Assembly (NCBI GenBank): GCA_033980235.1
Contig: CM067062.1
Location: 19,769,203-19,833,202, forward strand
Reading direction: 5' to 3'
Source of the DNA: Diadema setosum
Taxonomy: Eukaryota; Echinodermata; Echinoidea; Diadematoida; Diadematidae
DNA: 64,000 bases
The translations under genes were made by a program, and so were the position numbers. Under the pieces are notes generated by a model that saw nothing but the letters and a program-made list of their open reading frames with translations, had not been told where the DNA came from and did not search any database. This document shows positions 37,014 to 48,437 of this stretch, in pieces; position 1 is the first letter of the stretch, and every line of letters begins with the position of its first letter.

Positions 37014-37210
37014 CATTTGCTCCTGCGACAAGTGTTCCGGTCTTCAGTCCTCCAAGGACTTAGAGTTAGTGTTATAGGGTTGTTAATAGGATATACAGGT
37101 TTACTTTGATGTGAGGATTAGGATTAGGGTTAGAGTTATGTGTGTGGGTATAATTCATGTTTGGCTCAGCATACAGATATTTCATAGCAATATTGTCGCA
37201 GGAGCAAATG
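37014..37210. mobile_element. 197-bp MITE with telomere-like core
   Basis: A perfect 18-bp terminal inverted repeat CATTTGCTCCTGCGACAA is at 37014-37031 and, inverted, ends at 37210. The middle contains GGATTAGGATTAGGGTTAGA, a degenerate TTAGGG tract. No coding capacity. Confidence 0.75.
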
Positions 37211-38079
37211 TCATTAAACAGTGAAGGACTGTATAAAGCGTGGAGAAAATGACGCCATTGAGTGAAGGGCTACTAAATAACTGACATGACTGATGGGGAA
37301 GGGGCGGGGAAGTAAATGCACACTAATGTCACAAACGCAGTCTTGTTGGGTTTTTGTGTATACTCGTCATTTTTGTGCATTAATAAATGATTACTTGAGC
37401 ACTCTGTGAGAAACTGAGGATTATCTTTTTATACATGTATCCACGCAATCATTCATTTATTTGTTGCCAATCTGCGGTTGCTGGATGGCATATCTACTCT
37501 TTGAGCCTTCACTTCACACTTTTACATGATCTCTTGTACGATATACTTCACTGTGATTTTTTTTTCCCATACATAGGAAGCCTATTGATTGTGGTTCATG
37601 ATTTCATATGCTGTTGATTATTATGTCAAAAAAAAAAGAACTAAATAAAATTTGGTCTAAATTCAAGATACCAGGATTCCATGTGTCTTTTGATTACTGC
37701 CACCAGTTGGCATTATATATAATTCATTGTCACTTAGAGAGCTCATTTACTTAAATTGGCAACAGTTACGTTCAACTCGAGTAAGCAGTTTGCCAGCAAA
37801 CTGAATGTGCCTATCACCCTGTATTTTTTTTTTTTTTACATGAATAAAATATAGAGTGAGATTGATAAACAGTAAGCTGCGTGTTCCTTAAAAAGCTGGA
37901 TTCGGTGATAACGTGACGCTTTCAGTGTCGCATCCATGTTTTTCCGAGAGTAATATAAGCAGTTTCATTTTTAGCATGAGGCAAGTGATGTAAACTAGCC
38001 ACCAAACTTTATTTTTCACATCAAGTCGCATTGAATCACAATCTCAACATGCCATTACTGCGATGCTTCAGTTCGTCTC

Positions 38080-38115
<36 letters not shown>

Positions 38116-38789
38116 AAAGCATGTGCTTTTAGCCAAAGTCCTGAAGTGCACGTAGCACGCGATGATAGCAGACTGCTGAAAGCTCTGCTAATTAGGAGAG
38201 CTCTTTGAGATAAACGTACAGCCTTGTCGCCGTCAGCAGCCTTGCAAAGCACTCAAACCATTTTCATTTTAATATAGCAACGGCGCGGAACACACTGTCT
38301 TGTTCGCTGCATTATTGATATGGGGCGAGGCGCCTCCTGATGACACTGCTCCGGGAAGATCAGCCTCTGATCTCCTTAGATGTATTGGAGGGAAGGTGCG
38401 ATGCTTCACTCAAATATCAGCCCGCATCAGTGTTGTTGGCATGTCGTGTGAAAACATCTAAGTCATGTACCCGGTATAAGAGTATTTATTACATTCTTCA
38501 TTTTTTCTTTTGTTTTCACACATTCTTCCTTTATTTTGCTTTTGTTTTGTTTTTGTTCTTTTGTTGAGCTGAGCAGTGTCTATAATACACATGGCATCAC
38601 TATTCCTTCAACTATGATATCTAACCACTTAGGCCCTATAAAGGAAAAACAATACTCTGACTCTAGATATACTGATTTACATGACTTCTTGACGTGGTAA
38701 CTATTATACTGTCCCTCATGAACACGTTTGCCCATCCCTTCTCGAACCCATATGTATTTGCATAAACATTATAGATAGAGATTTTGAGA
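37211..38789. other. Non-coding intergenic stretch with (GA)n
   Basis: A (GA)n tract lies at about 38080-38111 and a T-run near 37826. No gene is supported. Open frames here are short and lack family features or splice partners. Confidence 0.4.
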
Positions 38790-38805
38790 GATAGATATAT
38801 GGATG

Positions 38806-38873
<68 letters not shown>

Positions 38874-38902
38874 TGGGTAAATAGACAGACAGACAGACAG
38901 AC

Positions 38903-38963
<61 letters not shown>
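38790..38963. repeat. (GATA)n/(GACA)n compound microsatellite
   Basis: GATA repeats to about 38872, a short interruption ATGGGTAAAT, then alternating blocks of GACA, GATA and GACA. GATA/GACA satellites are common in animal genomes. The Tyr-Leu-Ser-Ile frames on the minus strand are translations of this repeat. Confidence 0.95.
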
Positions 38964-38971
38964 TGGGGTGG

Positions 38972-39290
38972 CGAGGTGAGATAGCTCAGTCGGTAACGTT
39001 TGCCTTTCAATCGAACGGATCGGATTCGGGCACGGGTTTAAATCTAAGTGACTCCTTATACCTAGCAATGGTATGTGTTATCATGCCGTCCCCTTATGGT
39101 ACAGAGGCAAAGTGCAACCCCTCGGACAACACGTAAAATCAAGGTCCCGTGCGTGAAAGAGCCACATAAACCGGTGATATTTAATGGTCCCCATAGCAGT
39201 ACTCACTGGAACCCATGGAAGACCAGCTTGTGCAGCTGAATATGGGCTATGCAGCCATCTTGTCAGATGGAAAATGAAAACAAAACAAAC
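38972..39290 (+). mobile_element. tRNA-derived SINE
   Basis: The head has an A-box-like TAGCTCAGTCGGTAACG (about 38982) and a B-box-like GGGTTTAAATCTA (about 39034) at tRNA-like spacing. A unique body of about 230 bp follows, ending in an A-rich tail (GGAAAATGAAAACAAAACAA). Architecture is that of RNA polymerase III SINEs. Target-site duplications were not found because the left flank is microsatellite. Confidence 0.65.
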
Positions 39291-41330
39291 GGACAATAGA
39301 TGTGGAACTAAGCAGACATGATAAAATCATTAAGCATTTTGTGCGCCCTTCCCATCAAGTTCAGAGCGCTCACGATATTAATATTATGAGTAACAGTGGC
39401 GACAACAATATTCTGAATACCCCTTTTCTTCTCAACTTTTCACTCATCTACTTCCGCCTCTCACAATCCATATTATTTATATTCCTTATGATCGTATTAT
39501 AGTTCCGCTCGAAACTAGGTTTGCACACTAATTAAAGAATATCCGGCATTCTTCTCTACAGTATATACGGGCACATAATATTCTCTTCCATCTCTGAACA
39601 GTCCTTCTACAAGGATGATACTTTCCACATGATAGAACTCATTATATTAACGTAATATTGTTGAAACATGGCGTCGTTCTTTTTTCCTTTTTGTTTTCTT
39701 GAACAATGTTTAAAGCAAAGAATATATAGGAAACTTTCGATCTGCGACGCTAATGGCTATGACGCACCTCCTCCCGGGTTAGACAATGGATGGAATATAG
39801 CTGCCTCGGGCATGTGCAGAACATAATTTTTTTTTCTTTTTTTTTCTTCTTTTTGCCTAAAAGCCGCATACGTAGGATTAGCGTCGCAGATCTTATTGTT
39901 CGATTGCTACTATATCAACGGAACGTTCTCCTCCAAAATGCCGTTAGGACTGATACGGTAGAGGAATGTCTTACCACTTCACAAACCAAACAAATTAAAA
40001 CAGCACTGGCCCAGACATTTATTGCTTCCATTATGTTACAGTTCGGTCGGTCTTGTGTAACAGCCAGTAACCAGTTAGATTAATGAGCTTACTCTTTTAA
40101 TTTTCGTGATGGCTAATCACATTTGATGAAAAAGCAGATAAGCCCTGCACGCGTATGCTGAATTGAATTGGTTGTGTGATCGGCTGCGAGACTGATTCGG
40201 GGGCTGGTGTCACACAGTGAAACCGGAAGAAACACTTAGAAAAGGGAAAAAAAAAACCAACAACAACATGATTTGCATCATGAAGCTTTTGTCTTGACTA
40301 TGACACCGATGTAGCCACGGCATCAACCCAAGACATGGCTGATGATGCTAAAAAGATAGCGCGCGAGTACTGGATATTCCTATTAAGCTGTGGGGTAGTC
40401 AATGCACAAATTAATTGTGCTATTACGTCATAGGTATTATTTTTGTCCATAAGATGAAAGGGTGACGAACTCTTATATGAATCCTTTCTGCCAATGAATG
40501 CTGTCTGAAGGTCATGTTTGGTATCACAACACTATCCCACTTTGACAAGCACTCAGCAAATGACTATAGTTATACTGTACTCCCGTTGTTACATTGTATT
40601 TGAATGTTGTGCCTATTATGTCATGTCATGCAAGTTGGCACGCTGGCAGTGTTGTCATGATTATAGCAATTGATAATGAAATTAGATTACATTATCAGAG
40701 CTTTCTACTACTTACTGAATATTCAGTTTATGTGCTTTAATCAGCCTTGATTTTCTTAGGAACTTGATTTAGTTCTAAATGAGCGCTTCTGGACGATGCT
40801 ATAATAGTTAAATCTCTCCTTTTTTTAAGTATAGTTTTGCTTATTTAAGATGAATTGGAGATTGACACTCATCCTGTGTAGGAGAAAATTCTGTTTCACT
40901 GTTAACATTATGGAAAAATACACTGGTTGAAAAAAATGGCGGTATATACACACAAGAGCCCGGCACACTAAGTATCGGTACTTTAAAGTAGCAAAAGAAA
41001 TTAGGTGCTATTAACGATTAACAAGTTAGATAACTTCTTACCAATGTGCACGGATAATTATTACACTTAGACTGAAATATAATGTGCAACGCAACAATCC
41101 TCACTTTATACTAGTAAATACATGCAATAAATGGATGTGATGATTACACGGGAGATCGGTCATGTGACGCGAAGGATCACTATGCCTATACATGTACTGT
41201 TGACATCCACTTTCATATCTATCTGGCCTATATAATCTGGGCAATATCATCTTACATCAAGATTAATGTGAATATTCTCACAGTCAAGAGAGGAATGTAC
41301 GATAATACTTTGCCACGACGGAATACTCTT
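39291..41330. other. Non-coding intergenic stretch
   Basis: No supported gene. T-rich tracts occur near 39828-39853. A short inverted pair (TTCGATCTGCGACGCTAA near 39736 and TTAGCGTCGCAGATC near 39877) suggests a small foldback. Confidence 0.4.
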
Positions 41331-41702
41331 AAAGGGACGATATAGTTTTGGTTGAGGTGGGGCTTCACATTTCCAACTTTTATGTGAGATAATAAGAAAC
41401 CTCGTATGAAATATGAAAAAAGCATACAATTCTGAGAGAAATTCTAAGACAGTACTGTTATTTCGATGAAAATTGGTTTTGAAAGGCGGAGATGTCCACA
41501 AGCGAAGAGGTCCTAATGTTCGACCCACCTTTTATCACGATTACATTGTTTCACTTTCTTTTTTGCTCAGCCATTTCAAAACCGATCTTCATCAAATAAA
41601 CTTTGAGTTCCTCTTAGAATTATACCATAGTGATCTCTAATTATCTCGCAAAATGTTAAAATCTGAATCCCCATTTCAATCAAAACCATACCATCTCTTT
41701 AT
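41331..41702. mobile_element. Foldback MITE with a TTAA-flanked left end
   Basis: The left arm, after TTAA, reads AGGGACGATATAGTTTTGG. The right arm, reverse-complemented, reads AGAGATGGTATGGTTTTGAT, and similarity continues inward (GGGGCTTCACATTT versus GGGGATTCAGATTT, then GCGAGATAAT-type motifs). Related right-end sequence occurs near 46500-46671. Non-coding. Confidence 0.55.
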
Positions 41703-43860
41703 TTGGATAGCATTTGGCCCCAGAAGAAGCGACAGTCTCTAGAGTATTTTTCGCATTCTATAGTATAGCCAATTTCATCACGATCGCTGATAATTAATGA
41801 AATTCAAATTTGCAAAGTTGTCTCAAAAAGAAAATTTCTTGAAAACGTATTTGCCCATAACACAAGCAAGTCCCATAAGAGCGGAATCTATATTCATAAG
41901 TATATGAAGAGGTCCTTAAAAACTGGAAGTTGCGTTAATTTCATCCGGTGAGTTTGTTCTGAAACAGCAGAATAAAGAAATTCTTTTATCCGATGTTATC
42001 AAATCCCTCTACATATTTTCATTTTATATCGTATAAACTCTTTATATACTCTATAAACAGCTGTACGTTGACTCCTAATAACAAATTTCCCTTTTCATGA
42101 GTACGACATGAGCGCCTTAAGAAACACCGCTAAACATTTATTTTGGTTTGTCGGTATCTGAATAACTGACCGTGTTAAATTCATATGGGGTGGTCAACTT
42201 TGAATACATATTTTCAGGGTTCATTTTGGTAGCCTGGAGATCAGCTTAAATTCTGCTTTGTGTGACGTAATAAGATTCGTTCACAAGAAACAAACAAACA
42301 CACAAACGAAGGTAATCATCGGATATCACTTCATATTGTATTCTGGCTCATCGCTATGACATTGCGAAAATGCTCGCGTCGAGTGAGCTGCCATTTTAAC
42401 CCAACACCCTCAAAACAACGAGAATCATCATCAGCAATCGCAAGTATTATAATTATCATAAAAGTGAAAATGAATTGGTTTCATCCCGTCGAGTCAAGTC
42501 TAGCGGTCCATGTGCCCCCTGTTCAGTGAAACGTGACATGCATATGCCGTGGAAATATTAAATATTAATGCGCCTCCACGATTGGTTGGCCTTAAAATCC
42601 AATGGCACCATGCTGGGGGGGGGGGGGGGGGGGGGTGAGGGGAACGGTGAAGGCATATTAACCTTGGTTTCAGCGGTAAGTGAGAGGTTTGGCGGGCTCA
42701 TCGTTGCATTAACGCAAGGATATAGCGGCAGCAGTGCGTGCATGCTTGGAGGGGAATCAATTTATTAGTAACTTTCGGTTGGCTTCGCTTTCACTAACAG
42801 CCACAGAAATCCTTGCCGAGGGGAATCTGGTACCATACAAAATACAAGGATCCACACAGCCAGAAAGACATGTTCGAAAAGGAGATTGCTGCAAATATCC
42901 CACTCACCCTAGCTCTCTCGTCAAGGTCGACACAGCCACTGACATTATTGTAACATGACAAATCTGCTGCTTCTATACCATCTTGCTACAGGCCCTATAA
43001 TGGGATTGGGAGGCAATGCATACAAAATTAATGCGGCCATTATAATTGATTTTGTCATTTTGTCACTGTAATGGAACAATCCCTCTACATCACTTAGGGG
43101 GATTAATTTTGGATATTAAAGGCCCATACAAGTAACAGCACAGACCGTCTAGTGTAAGATGATAATTAAAGGAAATTCGAAGGGACATTGTCGATTTCTA
43201 TTTCTCTCACCTTCCTGGTATAACAGTTGTGTGTCTTGAGTGATTCATTCTGACTGCTGTCTTTAATAGGGGATTTTATGAAATGACGCTTACTTTAATA
43301 TAAAAGAGGAATAATATCAGAGGAAGTTAGAACTCATGAAAAACACCCTTCTGTCAACGCAATACAAAATACAATACAACATGTATACCGTTCAGACAAA
43401 CATTATGCAGTTCTGTCCATTATTATCTTTTTTCCTCACTGAGCAATACTAAGCCCACCAACAGCCAACATACATTCGCACACACAACATACATGATGTA
43501 CTCGCATAATGTAAACTTGCGGCATCCCACCGAAGTTGAACTGATGTGCTCAGTGCTAAACTGAAATACTACTGTAAAAGTATTAGTCCCTCCGCCCCCC
43601 CCCCCCCCTTCTTCAGATTGGCAGACTGCAGATGAAAGTTTGTACCAATTCCTGGTGAGTGTATGCTTGGGAAAGTCCCTTTTATCAAGATATCTTTTTA
43701 CATTGTGACAAAGGGGGAAAACTGTAAAGTAATGCACCAACGATGGACGAGTGCATTCTATGGGAAAACCCCTTCTGAGATCCAAATGTCTGTCCCCCCC
43801 CCCCCACATTGTGACAAAGGCAGAAAACTGTAAAGAAACGTCATTCATCTTTTCACAAAA
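41703..43860. other. Non-coding intergenic stretch
   Basis: No supported gene. G- or C-runs occur at about 42615-42635, 43595-43609 and 43795-43805. Short frames spanning these runs have no recognisable content. Confidence 0.4.
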
Positions 43861-43865
43861 CTGGA

Positions 43866-43919
43866 TTTGATTTGATTTGATTTGATTTGATTTGATTTGA
43901 TTTGATTTGATTTGATTTA
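43866..43919. repeat. (TTTGA)n pentanucleotide microsatellite
   Basis: About ten uninterrupted tandem TTTGA units. Confidence 0.95.
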
Positions 43920-44319
43920 TTCATTCTCCGTATGGCATCATTTACAATCTTTTTTTCAACATAATAAAACATAATGATAATATACAAATATGAAACTCAT
44001 TACAGCTAGTTTCAACAATTTCAATAATTTTGATTACAAATACATTTGAGACATAATTACAATGCATGTGTTATGAATTACCATACAGAAAAGATGAGCT
44101 AGGTCTTCAGGCAAATCTGCTTCAAAGGAAATTGCTGATGTGCAAATATATCGCGTATAAAGCTTTTTACACTGCAGTTCCGCGGCTGCACGAGCGATTC
44201 CAGCAAGTAGTCTTATAGTGCAGTCGCAATGTCACTTTTCGCGAAAAGGACAAAACTGTGGTGTAAAAGTAGTAATACATGTAATAGCTAAAAGAAAAAA
44301 AAATACGTGCAAATGTATA

Positions 44320-44560
44320 TGAAGAGTTTTATTGCAAAATGGGCTAGGCGCCCTTTTTAAACATGTCAAAGAAAGTCCATCATCAGATAGAGCAACCTTT
44401 CCAGAAATACCTCACTTGTAACATAACAAGGAATATTCTAGAAGTTATGATTATAAATATCCTGTATTTTCTTACTATTTTCTTTGTTTTTAGCAACTCT
44501 ATCACAAATATTCCAACTTAATAAGAATGGATTTCGCTCGTTTTGCGATAAAACTCTTCA
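44320..44560. mobile_element. 241-bp MITE, second copy of the 6365-6609 family
   Basis: Ends TGAAGAGTTTTATTGCAAAA and, inverted, TGAAGAGTTTTATCGCAAAA, both flanked by TA. Length and termini match the copy at 6365-6609. The interior is AT-rich. Confidence 0.75.
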
Positions 44561-44575
44561 TATGTATGCATAATG

Positions 44576-44694
<119 letters not shown>

Positions 44695-45134
44695 GTTCTT
44701 TGCTCAAAGTTTTCGCTATTCATTATTACAATTTTTTCTGGTCAGTTTTTCCTTCCTTGTTTCAAAATATATACAGTGTAAATATATATTTGCATGCGTG
44801 CGAGTGTGCATGTGTGTGTGTGTGTGTGTGTGACACTAGCGTTAGAAAGGCAAGCTATCTTTGTCCACGGGGCAGTGGAGTTGAATGTTTTGCTAAATGC
44901 ATTTCCTCCAGTTTTCTAAATCTCAGTCCAATTCAACAACTTACGATTTCTATCTGTCCGTACCTCTCCTCACCAACCACAGACTCCACTGCAGCCAACA
45001 TAGCAACAGACCAACAAATCACAATGTTCACTTTAAATTTACATTAGAAAAGCGAAAGTTGATTAATTATAAAGAAAAACGCAAGTCGTTTTTGATCCAG
45101 GAGTCAAGCCCTCGAAGTAGAGGTGCAATAGTGA

Positions 45135-45444
45135 GGCCCGAATTCACGAAGGTGGTACAATGAAATGGTTGAAACCATGTACAAAAACCACGGAGCGCCA
45201 AGTGTCGCATATAGAATATTTCTTTACGAAATCAGTCATTTCGTCGATGAAATGAATTACAACATTTTGTAACTAAATGAACATTTCTTCCACGAAATGA
45301 TAATTTCGCTAACAAAACGGTCATTTTGTCGACGAAATGACTAATTTCGTAACGAAATATTCCATGCGACACTTGGCGCTCCATGGTTTTTGTCTATGGT
45401 TTTAAACCATGGTTTCATTTGTTCCACATTCGTAAATTCGGGCC
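45135..45444. mobile_element. 310-bp foldback MITE
   Basis: GGCCCGAATTCACGAA at the left pairs with TTCGTAAATTCGGGCC at the right. Pairing continues through AAAAACCACGGAGCGCCAAG versus CTTGGCGCTCCATGGTTTTT. The loop is full of ATTTCGT/ACGAAAT motifs in both directions. Non-coding. Confidence 0.8.
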
Positions 45445-47301
45445 TATGTGTTTATTTCTCGGCATGTATGATTTGTTTTGGGTTACGTAAGTGGTGCTAA
45501 TACATGTATTATAAACACCGCGAGATTGCACAAGTTTAACTTCCCTTCGTCATTTGGTGCTCCTGTCAACACTTTACTCGCCTTTCTTTCTCTATGGTGA
45601 AGACTTGCCTGCTTTTGTAGGTCTCTTTGTTTGAATGACCAAGAGGAATTCTTTCATATAATCAATAAAGATGTCATGGTGATGGATGATAATGCTTGAA
45701 AGTGATCGTCCGCTCTTCCACACCCGTTATAGATAATAACGCCACGAACACTTCACTTGGGATTTCATTCCACACACAATAGCACTATAAGGATGAAACT
45801 AAAGTTAGACAGTGTGCACCACAAAGCACTGCCAACCCATCGTACTGCCAAGACAGCACGTACATAACTATCGAGAAAATTCAGGACAGTACTGAACAGC
45901 ATTTTTTTTTTTTTTATATAGATTGGTATTCACTACTTTAATTCCACTACCAGGTCATTTAACGTTCCTTTCAGTTTCACTAATCCACAAAAGGAAATAC
46001 AGTACTACAGTGTACCGCCTGGCAACATCAAGAACAAACGAAGGGGCTAATTTTGTTGTTTTTTTGTTGAGTGTGATCGTCTGTGTGTGTGTGTTTGTGT
46101 GTGTGTGGGCGTTGCTTTGATTTCATGTGATGCCAGGAACTCGTGACTGCAGGGTAAGATTACAGGGGGCAAAAAATCTGACTTGTAGATCGCTAGTGTA
46201 TTTGAGGCATAATCTTCGCATTAATTTTGTGAAAATGTCAGTCGTGTGACCGAGCCTTTCTCATGTGCAAGTGTTTTCATTATAGCAAGGAGGAAGCAAG
46301 TGCATAAAAACAACACGAAGGAGGCAACTAGAATAGAGCTGGGCTAGCTAATCACATGCCAACTAATGAACTCTACATAGATTGGGTTGACCAATCAGAG
46401 AATATCTAATGAGGAAACTATGAATTCCTCTTAGAATGGTATGCTCTGTACATGTATTACAATATATTTTGTAAGTGGTTTCTTGGTATCTCGCAGAAAG
46501 TTAAAAGTCAAATCCTCATCTCTATCGATACTACAACATGTGTATAACATCCTTTTACAATAAATTTTGAACAGATTGTCTAATTTTCCTCAAACTTATA
46601 CTAATGTGTTCTCGTAGTATCACTGCATTCACTCAATCCACACATAATATTTGGGTGACCTTGTCCTTTAAGAAACATCAACCATCACTAGGAGGTAAAA
46701 AACCACTCACAATCAACAATGATAAATGTACTGTGTTATAAGAATGATCTAATTTATTGAACGACACACAAAAACAGAGACAAGGAGTGACAGGGGATCC
46801 TCCTAATAAGAACAAGGACCTAAAAATCCTAACAATTACCTTGTTATATAAGGTTTCTCACTATATCAAGGTACATGTACAAATAACTGGGAGATATGAT
46901 GGTTTTGTTATATCTGACCTCTTCATAGCAAGGTTCCATTGGATAAAAATTCATAAATCTCCACAAATTTATGCTGTTAGTGTTGCCAAGTGTGTGCTAA
47001 GACAAATAAGAGGAATACAGAGTTAAGTACATGTACACTCCTCTATGGATGGATATGTAGTCTATCAATATCTCTTCTAAAAGAATGTCTCCTTCAGTAG
47101 TTCACCCGTCGCTGATGAAGAATTTAAACAGATGGCAAGGCAAAAGTGACAGCTATAATAGAATTTGAGTGACATGGGATTACTGGTAGCAGTTATTGAA
47201 TTTCCCACGAATTTCTACTCTTGAATTTTGGTAATTGGAATTTTGAAAATTAGTGTAAGACAGGGATTTCAATGTAGCTACCTGTACAATCATAGATATA
47301 A
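45445..47301. other. Non-coding stretch with a partial TTAA-type MITE
   Basis: About 46500-46671 resembles the right arm of the MITE family at 41331 and 58321, ending GTGACCTTGTCCTTTAA. A (GT)n tract lies near 46080-46105. No gene is supported. Confidence 0.4.
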
Positions 47302-47485
47302 AGTGGACTCCTGTTATAACCAAGTCCTTGGGACCAGCGGTTTTCTTTCGTTATATCGAAATTTTGGTACAACCAAACATATGAACAATAAAAATTAATA
47401 GAGTGGATAATGTTGCGGCCTGAATTCTTACTTCACTGTAACCAGAATTTTGTTATAACTATGTTTGTTATAACGGGAATGCACT
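47302..47485. mobile_element. 184-bp MITE
   Basis: The left end is AGTGGACTCCTGTTATAAC and the right end, inverted, AGTGCATTCCCGTTATAAC, a 19-bp terminal inverted repeat with three mismatches. The interior is AT-rich and non-coding. Confidence 0.65.
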
Positions 47486-47907
47486 GCGCAACATGTCTTT
47501 ACTGATGTTGTATTCTTCACTTGTTTTACACTCTATTATGACCTCGTTCGAGCATTCAAAAGCGAACCAAAGCAAACTTATCCCCAATGTGTTATGTATC
47601 ATACTGTACCAGATTTGCAGAGTTTGAGTGCTCTGTGGAGAAGGTTTACTTCATGAGTTATTTTTAGGGGTGGGGGTCACATATTTTATAGCAACAGGGT
47701 CATTCACCTTGTGCCCTTAAGCTACTTTTAGATGTCCCAAACACAAGAATAAACTCTTTGTATTATGATGTATGTGTGTGTTATACAAATTCTTCTCGTG
47801 CCAATTTCTGGTTTGGTCGTGGTACGCTTTTGGAGCTTATCGGGGAAGTGGTCCACTTTTGGCACATTATAGTACGGTACACTTTAGGAGCGTTTGAGTG
47901 CTCCTCT

Positions 47908-47938
47908 GGTACGGTACGGTACGGTACGGTACAGTACG
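47908..47938. repeat. (GGTAC)n short tandem repeat
   Basis: About five GGTAC units (TACGGTACGGTACGGTAC phase), with further scattered copies in the preceding 80 bp. The interval 47486-48394 otherwise shows no gene. Confidence 0.85.
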
Positions 47939-48394
47939 CTTTGAGAGAGGGCTCGAATACACCCTATGTCTAACAAGGCATTATCAAGTATTTATGTGAA
48001 GGTATTCATTTCTTCTGTTTCCAGAAATGATTGGCATCTTTTTATCTTTGGTACACATGTGTCCTTTAAGAAAAATCATTGGAAGTTTACATGAGGTGAC
48101 AAAAGGGAGTTATAGGATTATGAGCTGCATTATATATGACTAATAGCAGCTTGAGGTACCAAGAATATGCAATGTTGGAAGAGTAATGAATATAAAATCC
48201 ACCCTTACTTTTGATTTGCCAATATCACTCACATTTTCACGGACACGTTTCACTCATTTTACTGATGACATAAAAATGTTGCAATCCATCATTTAGACTT
48301 CAACTTTCACTAGGATGTCAATAAGACACCTATAAATATCTTTGTCTCTGATCTTGCAATAAAATTAAGGCTAAAATATGTTGAATATAGAGCT

Positions 48395-48400
48395 TTTATT
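48395..48400 (-). terminator. Poly(A) signal AATAAA of MYBBP1A
   Basis: AATAAA on the minus strand begins 38 nt past the TAG stop of the last MYBBP1A exon, consistent with a short 3' UTR. Confidence 0.6.
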
Positions 48401-48437
48401 ACTACTGCTATCTTGCATCAAGGAGCTAGTCTTTGAT

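Noticed and set aside
38790..38963. Regular repeats that might suggest a CRISPR array
   Set aside because: Four-base simple repeat with no spacers, in a eukaryotic genome.
38663..39068. Long Tyr-Leu-Ser-Ile repeat frames that look like repetitive proteins
   Set aside because: Direct translations of the GATA/GACA microsatellite.
39790..40083. 97-codon frame on the plus strand
   Set aside because: Its hydrophobic part is a translated T-run; nothing else supports coding.
43423..43848. 141-codon frame on the minus strand
   Set aside because: It runs through poly-C/poly-G tracts, has no family motif, splice partner or signal, and lies in repeat-rich DNA.
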